Assembly: GCA_023396045.1 (NCBI GenBank)
Contig: JAEWXD010000058.1
Coordinates: forward strand, 1 to 13,802
DNA length: 13,802 bases
From: Bacillota bacterium
Lineage (GTDB): Bacteria; Bacillota; Clostridia; Christensenellales; Aristaeellaceae
Direction: 5' to 3'
Numbering within the stretch: position 1 is the stretch's first letter; every line of letters begins with the position of its first letter. A program made the translations under genes and the position numbers. The notes beneath the pieces are model-generated. The model did not search any database. It saw only the letters and a program-made list of their open reading frames with translations, and was not told the origin of the DNA. This document shows, piece after piece, positions 7,019-13,802 of this stretch.

Positions 7019-7228
7019 CTATTTTGCCTTCATCTGTAACACTTTACCATTACTATATTGCACATACAAAGGCATATCCAAGGCACGAATATAGTTTTGT
7101 ATAATTGCCAAGCTTTGTAAGTATACATATTTTTGGCGTTCTAAGCGCATAGCCCATACTGCCAAAGAGAGCAGCAGCACAAACACAATCAACGGCGGGA
7201 GTATATATTTCAAAAGGGATTTAGACAT
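7019..7228 (-). CDS. Small single-pass membrane protein, likely N-terminal half of a frameshifted gene
   Basis: The product of 69 residues has one clear membrane segment (about residues 6-27, YILPPLIVFVLLLSLAVWAM), preceded by Lys residues and followed by a positively charged stretch, then about 40 residues of soluble sequence. An earlier in-frame start at 7246 exists, but the AAGGAGG at 7236-7242 lies 7 bases before the ATG at 7228, which is therefore chosen. No lipobox or known family motif is seen. The last residues (VLQMKAK) follow a probable 2-base insertion; the next frame downstream, 5 bases away, seems to carry the true continuation. A TTGACA/TATACT promoter lies just upstream. Confidence 0.6.
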   Translation of the reverse strand: MSKSLLKYILPPLIVFVLLLSLAVWAMRLERQKYVYLQSLAIIQNYIRALDMPLYVQYSNGKVLQMKAK

Positions 7229-7271
7229 AAAGGCGCCTCCTTCCACTATGTATACTGTTTATTCTATTTTC

Positions 7272-7298
7272 AGTATAGCATGTACCCCCCATTGTCAA
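7272..7298 (-). promoter_or_regulatory. Promoter of the 7228-6756 minus-strand pair
   Basis: A perfect TTGACA (7298-7293) and TATACT (7277-7272) are separated by 15 bases on the minus strand. The short spacer is offset by an extended -10 (TGC before TATACT). It lies 44 bases upstream of the chosen start at 7228. Confidence 0.55.
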
Positions 7299-7343
7299 TG
7301 ATTTATATTTTCAGGCTGGGTGTGCAATGAAACAGGTGTTATA

Positions 7344-7430
7344 TAAGCCCCTACTACGCTATAACATAGCTTTATAATCCCCCAGTCAAACGCAAGCGTT
7401 TGACTGCCCCCTTTACACAAGGCGGCCTTT
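7344..7430 (-). repeat. Interspersed structured repeat, copy 2
   Basis: Reverse-complemented, this reads CCGCCTTGTGTAAAGGGGGC, then a hairpin, GGGGGATT, a 21-base spacer and TAGGGGCTTA, the same order as copy 3 at 12426. The hairpin here is GTCAAACGC (7385-7393) with GCGTTTGAC (7396-7404), longer and different in sequence from GTCAGC/GCTGAC in the other copies, yet still perfectly paired. The distal part seen in copies 1 and 3 is absent. No gene lies in 7247-7635. Confidence 0.75.
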
Positions 7431-7635
7431 CCGGTTGAATTTTTGATTTTGAGCAAGTGCATAAAATAGCCTGTTTGCCCAATGTTTGTATGGCTTTATG
7501 GCTCTTCAAAATTCCAAAACGCACCCAATCTTTCTAAATTGTAACTATTATTTAATATTTTTTATTAAAGCTGGAACATTTTAATGATTCACATCGTTAT
7601 ATGTATATCTGAAGCTTACGAAAGGAGTAAACAAT

Positions 7636-9396
7636 ATGAAGAAACTGTTGGCTTTTGCACTGCTTTGTGTATGCCTATGCTTTGGCACAATGTTTGCCCA
7701 TGCGCAAGAACAAACCGTTGTGGAGCATAAGGGGGATATATATCAAGTATATTTACAAGCCTTGCAAAAATACAATATAGAAACGCAACAGTGGGAAGAT
7801 ATTATGCCCCTGCCTGTAGAAGAGTATGCAAGAAATCAACTTATAGATGTCAATGGTAAATTGTATTTAGCAATTCACGACAATTATACAGATTACAAAA
7901 TTTTTGAAATTCATTTGCAGGATAAAAAAACTGTGCCTGCCTTTCCCTTTATGCGTGAAATCAAAGAGGCCTTTATAGAGCAAATTGCCATAGGCCCCAA
8001 AAACATCTATGTGTTTACCAGGCAATATTTAGAAACCGGCAGTAAAAGCGTGCTTCATCGTTATAGTCATGACGGCGTAGAAACCGGCAGCATACGTGTG
8101 GCAGAAGAAGATCTTGCCACTTTCGGTATCTATCAAGATGATGTGTATATCGCCACGGTGAGTAATGGTATACAAATTTGGAAAGATGATGCACTCATTT
8201 CTTACAGCCGTACAGAAATGCCAAAGCAACTTGTAAACTGTATCTACAACAGTGCAGACGACCACTTCTATTTGTACGATGCAACCTATATATATAAGTA
8301 TGAAAAAGATCATACATTAAAGAAAATTGCCGTGCATAACGAAGGCGAACTTGGCAATGCTATGATTATATGCAATAACCAGATTTGGATGGCAAACAGC
8401 GCCACCGAAAAAGGCAAAATAGAAATGTTCCCCTATGCGTTGGACGGCAAAGTAGAAGAAACCGGTCTTATACATGTACAAGGTGCATTTAAAGCAAGCG
8501 ATTTAAACCGTTTTAATCATAGCAATACAGAAAAGCTGCTTGCAGTATTTGCAGAGCCGGATAGTAATGCAGATGTGCAAATCTATGAAAGCAGCCAGAA
8601 CGTGTTTAAAAATCAAAGCGCTGCAGATTTGCTTGATTTATCCAAAAGTGAAAAATTACAAAGCTACTATAAAAAGCTGTACCCTTTTATAGCAGAAAAA
8701 GCAAAGGTAAACGATAAATATTTGTTACTGCCATACAATATTTTTAATTATGATTACGATTCTATTTCTATTTTTAACCTTGGCATTTATGCAGAGCACG
8801 CAAAGCACTTGCAAATACCTACACAATATGCAAGCTATAAGGAATTTATAGATACCATGCTTAAAGTGTTGCAAGAAAACCCAAACTTGCAGGGCATAGA
8901 TGTATATAGCTACCAGCGTATCAAAGCCAGTATCAAACAGCTGGCAGCACTGCAATATAAAAGCTTAACCACAGAGCAACAACAATATATAGCGGATCTT
9001 TACGCCGGCCTGGATGCTATGCTGAAGCTGGATTATAACCGTGAGTCCTATCCGAATTTGATTACGATTCAATACGATTTATTGGAACGTACCAATGGCT
9101 ATGTGCCGTTAAACTTAAAGTTGGATAAAAACGGAAAGTATTCCCAAGCTGCCTATTTGGATCTTATCTGTATAAATAAAAATGCACCACAGGCCATTGC
9201 TTTTGTAGAGTATTTGGTAGAACAACAGAATATTTCAAACCAAGCCAAACTGTTCCAAGATTTTAGCGTGCCCAAGAATATGCCTTACGATCCAAGGCTT
9301 AGCAAGCTAAAAGAATACCAAGACCATGTTAATGAAATTAAAATTATAGATTATGCATACCTGCAACAAGACACAGGTATGCAAGACAATGGTTAA
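7636..9396 (+). CDS. Secreted protein: propeller-like N-terminus with reduced solute-binding-like C-terminus
   Basis: The 586-residue product begins with a type I signal peptide (MKKLLAFALLCVCLCF, likely cut after AHA near residue 23). Its cysteines do not form a lipobox. Residues about 25-300 are rich in short beta-strand repeats of the form 'G-x-hydrophobic-Y', consistent with a beta-propeller. From about residue 310 on it resembles the second gene of the operon, for example VNDKYLLLPYNIF near 358 versus VNDALYMLPYNVY. Compared with that paralogue, it lacks about 50 residues at the start of the solute-binding part, including most of the first lobe, so ligand binding may be altered. AAAGGAG stands at 7621-7627. 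Fifteen bases separate it from the downstream gene. A sugar or peptide sensor/binder role is inferred; no ligand can be named. Confidence 0.75.
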   Translation: MKKLLAFALLCVCLCFGTMFAHAQEQTVVEHKGDIYQVYLQALQKYNIETQQWEDIMPLPVEEYARNQLIDVNGKLYLAIHDNYTDYKIFEIHLQDKKTVPAFPFMREIKEAFIEQIAIGPKNIYVFTRQYLETGSKSVLHRYSHDGVETGSIRVAEEDLATFGIYQDDVYIATVSNGIQIWKDDALISYSRTEMPKQLVNCIYNSADDHFYLYDATYIYKYEKDHTLKKIAVHNEGELGNAMIICNNQIWMANSATEKGKIEMFPYALDGKVEETGLIHVQGAFKASDLNRFNHSNTEKLLAVFAEPDSNADVQIYESSQNVFKNQSAADLLDLSKSEKLQSYYKKLYPFIAEKAKVNDKYLLLPYNIFNYDYDSISIFNLGIYAEHAKHLQIPTQYASYKEFIDTMLKVLQENPNLQGIDVYSYQRIKASIKQLAALQYKSLTTEQQQYIADLYAGLDAMLKLDYNRESYPNLITIQYDLLERTNGYVPLNLKLDKNGKYSQAAYLDLICINKNAPQAIAFVEYLVEQQNISNQAKLFQDFSVPKNMPYDPRLSKLKEYQDHVNEIKIIDYAYLQQDTGMQDNG

Positions 9397-9411
9397 TTTT
9401 TAGGAGGACCC

Positions 9412-11619
9412 ATGAAAAAACTTATTTCTTTATTATTGTGTGCAATGTTACTATTGCCTACCATGGCAGTATTTGCTGCCGAAACAGACTCTGCATTGCA
9501 AGCAGAAAATCAGATACATATTGCCAACGGTGAAATGGCTATTGTAAGCGGTGCCATACCGGCAGAAGAAGGCTTGCGTATAGACAGCGTATTTGTGCAC
9601 AACGGTGCATTGTATGGCATTGCACGCGGCAAATTTTTGCTGAAACAAAAAGATGCTCAAAGCTTTGCTACGGAAGCTATTGTTCGTTGTTCCAAATTAC
9701 AAGACGATGGGGAAAGCTATATTACCCACCTTATCAGCGATGGCGAATATATTTATAGTATGCAAGGCAATGCTATTTATCGTGGTAAGATGGAAGGCAC
9801 AGAAATTGTTTTAGACGAATATTACAAACCACAACTTAAAGACAGCTATTTAGCAAATCATAGTGCCTTTATACGCAATGGCGACTTATATACCGAAGTA
9901 TTTGCAGACGATGGCGGCAATGGTATTGCCGTGATCAGCCTTAGCAATAAGAACATAGAAATTATTAAAAACAAAAAAGAAGATATTTATATAAGCCGTA
10001 TATCTCAAAATAAAGATGGTGTGTTTGGCTTAGACAGCAAGAACATTCTTGTATGGAACAAAGGCGAATGGAACCCTATTTTTACCACCAAAGACGAAAA
10101 AATGTACATGGATAGCTACCAGGCTGTTTACCATGCCCCAAGCGATAGCTACTACCTGGCAGGAAACACCATGCTCTACCGTGTAAAAGATGGTAATATG
10201 GAGCCTGTAAGCGTGCTTTCTGTACTTAGCCCCTCTGCAATCGGTTTTTTAGATGATAATACCCTATTCATTCAAAGCGATCAAAGCATAGAACTTAAAA
10301 ACATCAATGAACTTAAAATGCCGGAACGCACATTGCGCATTGCCGGCCTTATGGATAACAGGCTCTTGCGCATGTATAATAAAGCAAACCCGGATTTTCC
10401 TGCCGTTATTGTAGATGGCTGGAGCGAAAACAGCCAAGAAGCTGCCCTTGCCATGAAAGGCGACCAAAAAGCGGATGTATATATGGGTGAACTCAATCAA
10501 CAAGTACCGTCCCTCATTAAACATAGCTATGTAGAACCTTTGGATGCTTATCCGGAAATGGCAGAAATCTATAATAGAATGCGCCCATACTTGCAAAAAA
10601 ATATGCGTGTGAATGATGCGCTCTATATGTTGCCTTACAATGTGTATAGCTATAACTGGGATTTAAAAACCAACTACTATGCATATAATGTACAAGATTG
10701 GGAAGCATTGGGCTTAACCGAAGAAGATGTTCCTAAAACCTACCTTGATTTTGTAAAATTGGTAGATAGACTTTACCAAGAACATGCAGAAGAAATGGAA
10801 GAACAACATTCCAAGTTCTTTGATGACTATTATAGCCGTGGCTTTGAAAACAAAATACGTGTATTAAACCAAACCATTATTACTGCCAAACAACAAGGCC
10901 AACAACCCAACTTTGATACCCCTGCCATGAACGAGCTTTTTGAAGCGATCAACCAGAACACAGCTTTTAAAGAATTACACCAAATTGCAGAAGATGGCGA
11001 TTATGGCGAAGGTTTAGACCATAGTTTATTTATCCAAACCGAAGATGTGGTTGATGTTCCACAAGGCTACAAACTAATGCCACTTACCTTAGAAGCCGGC
11101 CAAGAAAACTACATTGTAGCTACTGCCACCGTATTCTATGTAAATGCACTTTCTGATAATAAAGCACAAGCAGTAAAATTTATTGCTACAGCTATGAATA
11201 ATTTGCCTGAAAGAAATCAAGCCTTTATCTATGCAGATAAAAACGAACCTGTAAAAAACAAATCTTTTGAAACCTTTGCAAAAATAAGAAAAGATGGTAT
11301 TGCACTGTTGGAAAAAGAAATTGAAGAAGATAAACAAAATGGTGGCAAACAAGTAAAATCATTAACCGAAAAATTGGAAGCAATGCAAACAGATTTGAAA
11401 TATTTTGAAAACAACAGCTATATTCTAAGCCCGGAAGAAATGGAACTTTTGCAAGCCCAACAAAATAATATCGTACTTGTAAATCACGGTCTTGCCGATT
11501 GGCGCAACGAGCAAATGTCTCAGTTACTAAGCCGTTTGCAAGAAAATGAAATCAGCACCAAGGAATTCTTAACCGAACTCAATCGTATATTTAATATGAT
11601 GGAGCAAGAAGAACAATAA
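9412..11619 (+). CDS. Secreted propeller-like plus extracellular solute-binding protein
   Basis: The 735-residue product has a signal peptide (MKKLISLLLCAMLLLPTM, likely cut after VFA near residue 22) and no lipobox. Residues about 30-300 form beta-rich repeats resembling a propeller. From about 305 (RTLRIAGLMDNRLLRMYNKA) the sequence has the look of ABC-type solute-binding proteins: an initial strand, then a helix ending in a 'YNKANPDF' turn, a 'DVYMGE' strand, VNDALYMLPYNVY near 399, and a C-terminal helical region with ENEISTKEFLTELNRI near 710. Such proteins normally deliver oligosaccharides or peptides to a permease, but no permease or ATPase gene is in the window. A good AGGAGG lies at 9403-9408. 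It is second in the operon and is followed by a terminator at 11640. Fold assignments are by eye. Confidence 0.78.
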   Translation: MKKLISLLLCAMLLLPTMAVFAAETDSALQAENQIHIANGEMAIVSGAIPAEEGLRIDSVFVHNGALYGIARGKFLLKQKDAQSFATEAIVRCSKLQDDGESYITHLISDGEYIYSMQGNAIYRGKMEGTEIVLDEYYKPQLKDSYLANHSAFIRNGDLYTEVFADDGGNGIAVISLSNKNIEIIKNKKEDIYISRISQNKDGVFGLDSKNILVWNKGEWNPIFTTKDEKMYMDSYQAVYHAPSDSYYLAGNTMLYRVKDGNMEPVSVLSVLSPSAIGFLDDNTLFIQSDQSIELKNINELKMPERTLRIAGLMDNRLLRMYNKANPDFPAVIVDGWSENSQEAALAMKGDQKADVYMGELNQQVPSLIKHSYVEPLDAYPEMAEIYNRMRPYLQKNMRVNDALYMLPYNVYSYNWDLKTNYYAYNVQDWEALGLTEEDVPKTYLDFVKLVDRLYQEHAEEMEEQHSKFFDDYYSRGFENKIRVLNQTIITAKQQGQQPNFDTPAMNELFEAINQNTAFKELHQIAEDGDYGEGLDHSLFIQTEDVVDVPQGYKLMPLTLEAGQENYIVATATVFYVNALSDNKAQAVKFIATAMNNLPERNQAFIYADKNEPVKNKSFETFAKIRKDGIALLEKEIEEDKQNGGKQVKSLTEKLEAMQTDLKYFENNSYILSPEEMELLQAQQNNIVLVNHGLADWRNEQMSQLLSRLQENEISTKEFLTELNRIFNMMEQEEQ

Positions 11620-11639
11620 CACTATTCTCCCTTCCTTTA

Positions 11640-11663
11640 CCCCTAACGCAAGTTAGGGGTTTT
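11640..11663 (+). terminator. Terminator of the secreted-protein operon
   Basis: CCCCTAAC (11640-11647) pairs perfectly with GTTAGGGG (11652-11659) around GCAA, followed by TTTT. It lies 20 bases past the stop of the 735-residue gene. Confidence 0.9.
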
Positions 11664-11764
11664 ATGTTGCGCTTTTTTGTGTTCTTTGTGGGGCGTTAAA
11701 TTGTATTGCATGGAGATAGATATGGTTTAAAGTAAAAGTATAATAAATATTAAAGGGGTAGACT

Positions 11765-11987
11765 ATGAATCTAAACATTCCATTTACAGCAGAAGAACTG
11801 CAAGAGGTGGAAGTACACGCCAAACGCTATCATCTTTCTTTAGAAGAGTATATTCGTGAATCCATTATATTCTAAAAGGCTTATGCGAACTATACGTGAA
11901 ACGAGCAAAAAGGAAGGCTTAACAGAAGAAGAGTACAAAGCAAGACTTGTAGAACTTAATGCAACTTATGACGGAGAGCCATATTAA
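11765..11987 (+). pseudogene. Frameshifted RHH (RelB/ParD-like) antitoxin-like gene
   Basis: An ATG at 11765, preceded by AAAGGGG and, further up, a TATAAT, opens a 36-residue frame (MNLNIPFTAEELQEVEVHAK and on to EYIRESIIF). This has the strand-helix-helix pattern of ribbon-helix-helix antitoxins. It stops at 11873-11875. A neighbouring frame continues without a break as SKRLMRTIRETSKKEGLTEE to GEPY, ending at 11985-11987, so an indel near 11868-11873 probably split a protein of about 75 residues. No toxin gene follows. It may be a relic of a toxin-antitoxin pair, or the N-terminal 36-residue peptide may still bind DNA. Family assignment is from pattern only. Confidence 0.5.
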
Positions 11988-12051
11988 AATACATATATAG
12001 ATTTTGTGCTAAATTTTTTGTTGTATTTTACAAATTGATGTGCATTATATA

Positions 12052-12080
12052 TTGACATTTTATTAACTATAATGTATGCT
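12052..12080 (+). promoter_or_regulatory. Promoter of candidate small RNA
   Basis: A perfect TTGACA at 12052-12057 and TATGCT (4 of 6) at 12075-12080 are separated by exactly 17 bases. No convincing coding start lies downstream before the terminator at 12187. Confidence 0.55.
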
Positions 12081-12086
12081 ACAAAT

Positions 12087-12217
12087 GATTTTTTCATTTA
12101 GAAATAGCGATATAGGAATTTTTCCCCATGGTTTTATCTATGAATAGATTGCTGTTTCATAATTCTCTATTTTATTTTTTATGAAAAGAGAGCTGACTTT
12201 TTATCGGCTCTCTTTTT
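12087..12217 (+). ncRNA. Candidate small RNA (about 130 nt), unknown family
   Basis: The unit is defined by the promoter at 12052-12080 and the strong terminator at 12187-12217, with nothing recognisable as a gene between. Its interior can form a hairpin at 12136-12149 (ATCTAT/ATAGAT), and a further one (AAATGA/TCATTT, 12083-12099) straddles the expected start. A tiny frame of 18 codons (12128-12184, starting MVLSMNRLL) exists with a poor ribosome binding site, so a leader or toxic peptide is an alternative. I recognise no known riboswitch or RNA family. Confidence 0.35.
12187..12217 (+). terminator. Strong intrinsic terminator
   Basis: AGAGAGCTGA (12187-12196) pairs with TCGGCTCTCT (12204-12213) through ten base pairs with one G-U, around a 7-base loop, followed by a T run to 12217. 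There is no coding frame directly upstream, which is the reason to suspect a non-coding transcript. Confidence 0.85.
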
Positions 12218-12248
12218 GTGTGCAAAAATGCTTTTTATATATTTTAAA

Positions 12249-12313
12249 CGGTAGGCTTTGCTTTAGCTACCGCTTGCGTAGGGATTGCCATGCTTATGGT
12301 GTGTAGGGGCTTG
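12249..12313 (+). repeat. Degenerate interspersed repeat, copy 4
   Basis: A hairpin CGGTAG/CTACCG (12249-12254 with 12267-12272) is followed by GGGATTG and then TAGGGGCTTG (12304-12313), the order of the other copies. The hairpin sequence and the spacer (16 instead of 21 bases) differ. It lies 113 bases before copy 3 in the same orientation. Confidence 0.4.
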
Positions 12314-12425
12314 GATTATGTGAAATGTTGCACTTTAAATAAAAGCGTATTACAAGTAACAACTACATAAAGTGAAAACAATCTATTTTAAGCATACACC
12401 CAACTTCAAAGCGTTAAGCAAAAAG

Positions 12426-12572
12426 TCCGCCTTGTGTAAAGGGGGCTGTCAGCGAAGCTGACCGGGGGATTGAAAAGCTGGGTTAGGGTGTAGTAGGGGC
12501 TTGAAAGATACTTTGTAAAAATACAAAACCCTATCCGTTTTCAATTTTTTTGATTTTAGCCGTTCGTTTACA
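12426..12572 (+). repeat. Interspersed structured repeat, copy 3 (most complete)
   Basis: The unit reads CCGCCTTGTGTAAAGGGGGC, then hairpin GTCAGC-GAA-GCTGAC (12448-12462), GGGGGATTG, a 21-base spacer, TAGGGGCTTG (12494-12503), a distal arm CAAAACCCTA that can pair with it, a T-rich run and GTTTACACA. It matches copy 1 over the distal part and copy 2 over the proximal part. Nothing coding was seen in 12218-12600. Confidence 0.75.
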
Positions 12573-12621
12573 CACAATAAAAATCCTCCATAAAATATAT
12601 TAGATAAGTTGCTTAGAAAGC

Positions 12622-12655
12622 AAAAAAATCCACCGTACATAAGTACGGTGGATTT
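12622..12655 (-). terminator. Terminator of the M3 peptidase gene
   Basis: AAATCCACCGTAC (12626-12638) pairs perfectly over 13 bases with GTACGGTGGATTT (12643-12655) around ATAA. On the minus strand the stem is followed by a run of T residues (A run 12622-12628). It lies 5 bases past the stop codon. Confidence 0.92.
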
Positions 12656-12660
12656 GAGTG

Positions 12661-13802
12661 TTATTTGATTTGGCTTTTGTCTAAGCTATCCAAGTATTGT
12701 TCCAATACAGGGGTAATTTGAGCAATGCAACCGGCTTTGAATGGGTTGTTAAGGCCACATTCTGCAAGCAATTCTGTAAACGGAACTTGGCCGGCACGTG
12801 CGCAAATGCGCTTGTAGCTTTCCCATGCTTCAGCGTGGTTCTTTAAATCCCATACGAAATATTGGAAGGCAACCACTTGGCTAATGGTGTAGTCAAGGTA
12901 GTAGAAAGGCATAGCGTATACATGGTGTTGTTTTTGCCATCTGCCACCGTTTTCAAGATAGGTGAAGCCGTCGTAGTTGATGTGTGGCAAATATTTCTTT
13001 TCAATTTCTCTATAAGCGGCACGGCGTTCTGCAGGGGTAGCATCTGGGTTGAGGTATACCCATTCTTGCAATTCGTCAATGCTTGCGCCATAAGGTAAGA
13101 ATTGTAATGCAGCCACTACATGGCTGTAATAGTATTTTTGGGTGTCTTTGCCAAAGAATTTTTCCATCCAAGGATGTGTGAAAAATTCCATACTCATGGA
13201 GTGAATTTCTGCCACTTCCATGGTGTATTCGCCAAGGTCGCTTGGTTCAAGGTTGCGCACGGTGTAGCCTTGGAAAGCGTGGCCGGCTTCGTGGGTAAGA
13301 ACATCTACATCGCCGGAAGTGCCATTAAAGTTACTGAAAATGAATGGTACTTTATAGTCTTGAATTTGTGTCATGTAGCCACCACCGCGTTTGCCGGGTT
13401 TGGTGGTTAAATCCATCAATTCTTGGTTGATCATGGTGTTAAAGAATTCGGCTGTTTCCGGGCTTAATTCTTCATACATTTCTTTGGCACGTGCTACCAA
13501 GTATTCTTCTTCACCAACGGGTTTAGGGTTGCCGCTCAAGAATTCTAAGGTATAGTCATAGTATTTCATATCGGCAATACCAAGGCGTGCGGATTGTTCT
13601 TTATAGAGTTTTTGTGCAAGCGGCACTACAGAATCTAAGATTTGTTTTCTGTATACACGTGCATCTTCAAAGTTCCAGTCGGTTCTGCCCATACGAGCAT
13701 AGGCGAGAGGAATAAAGTTTTCAAAACCAAGTTTTTTGGCAATTCTATGGCGTATTTTTACAAGCTTGTCATACAATTCGTCCAATTGGTCTTGGTGTGC
13801 AC
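12661..13802 (-). CDS. M3 family oligoendopeptidase (partial, 5' end outside window)
   Basis: This is a cytoplasmic zinc metallopeptidase that cleaves short peptides, related to PepF and other M3B oligoendopeptidases. The catalytic HExxH is visible as LTHEAGHAFQGY, with the third zinc ligand Glu in the downstream MEVAEIHSMSMEF segment, the family arrangement. About 380 residues are in the window and the frame stays open to its right edge, so the start lies beyond 13802; family members usually have about 560-600 residues. The C-terminal half shows the typical helical pattern (YYLDYTISQVVAFQYF near the end). No frameshift or lost catalytic residue was seen. It is the last gene of its transcript, as a strong terminator follows its stop. 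Function is confident, and substrate range is unknown. Confidence 0.93.
   Translation of the reverse strand, partial: AHQDQLDELYDKLVKIRHRIAKKLGFENFIPLAYARMGRTDWNFEDARVYRKQILDSVVPLAQKLYKEQSARLGIADMKYYDYTLEFLSGNPKPVGEEEYLVARAKEMYEELSPETAEFFNTMINQELMDLTTKPGKRGGGYMTQIQDYKVPFIFSNFNGTSGDVDVLTHEAGHAFQGYTVRNLEPSDLGEYTMEVAEIHSMSMEFFTHPWMEKFFGKDTQKYYYSHVVAALQFLPYGASIDELQEWVYLNPDATPAERRAAYREIEKKYLPHINYDGFTYLENGGRWQKQHHVYAMPFYYLDYTISQVVAFQYFVWDLKNHAEAWESYKRICARAGQVPFTELLAECGLNNPFKAGCIAQITPVLEQYLDSLDKSQIK

Noticed and set aside
7636..7710. Lipoprotein signal in the first secreted protein
   Set aside because: The cysteines at residues 11, 13 and 15 are preceded by Leu or Val, not Gly, Ala or Ser, and would leave too short a hydrophobic core; cleavage after AHA is more likely.

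Overview
The window looks like a chromosomal segment of a low-to-moderate GC Bacillota bacterium, most likely a gut Clostridia. This rests on strong AGGAGG-type ribosome binding sites, the gene families present, short intergenic repeats of a kind common in that group, and an inserted fragment of a Gram-positive mobile element. No rRNA, tRNA or CRISPR array is visible.

Layout. Bases 1-130 hold the right part of an interspersed structured repeat. glyA (353-1588) is followed with an 8-base overlap by a yraN-family gene (1581-1937). Directly after the yraN stop, unrelated DNA begins: a relaxase-like fragment lacking its 5' part (plus strand to 2553), then a minus-strand cargo operon of tetR-type regulator, CPBP membrane protease and a 57-residue Cys-rich KTR protein (4093-2604). 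Next comes a tnpV pseudogene with three separate lesions (4234-4613) and about 700 bases of unreadable remnants. I interpret 1938 to roughly 4.8-5.3 kb as the decayed scar of an integrated mobilizable element whose cargo operon alone is intact, with a consensus promoter and a 24-base operator dyad.

Native sequence resumes with an iron-dependent NADPH-type alcohol dehydrogenase (5351-6529). A bidirectional terminator separates it from a converging pair of short minus-strand frames (6756-7228) that look like one membrane-anchored protein split by a 2-base insertion. A second repeat copy follows. Two secreted paralogues then form an operon (7636-11619). Each has a signal peptide, a beta-rich (propeller-like) N-terminal half and a solute-binding-protein-like C-terminal half, and no transporter genes are nearby. 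The stretch 11620-12660 holds a terminator, a frameshifted ribbon-helix-helix antitoxin-like gene, a promoter-terminator unit without a convincing gene (candidate small RNA) and two more repeat copies. The window ends inside an M3-family oligoendopeptidase gene on the minus strand (12661-13802), which has its own strong terminator.

The most interesting points are the self-regulated TetR/CPBP/KTR module preserved in a dead element, the propeller plus solute-binding secreted pair, the candidate small RNA, and the repeat family whose hairpin is kept despite sequence change.
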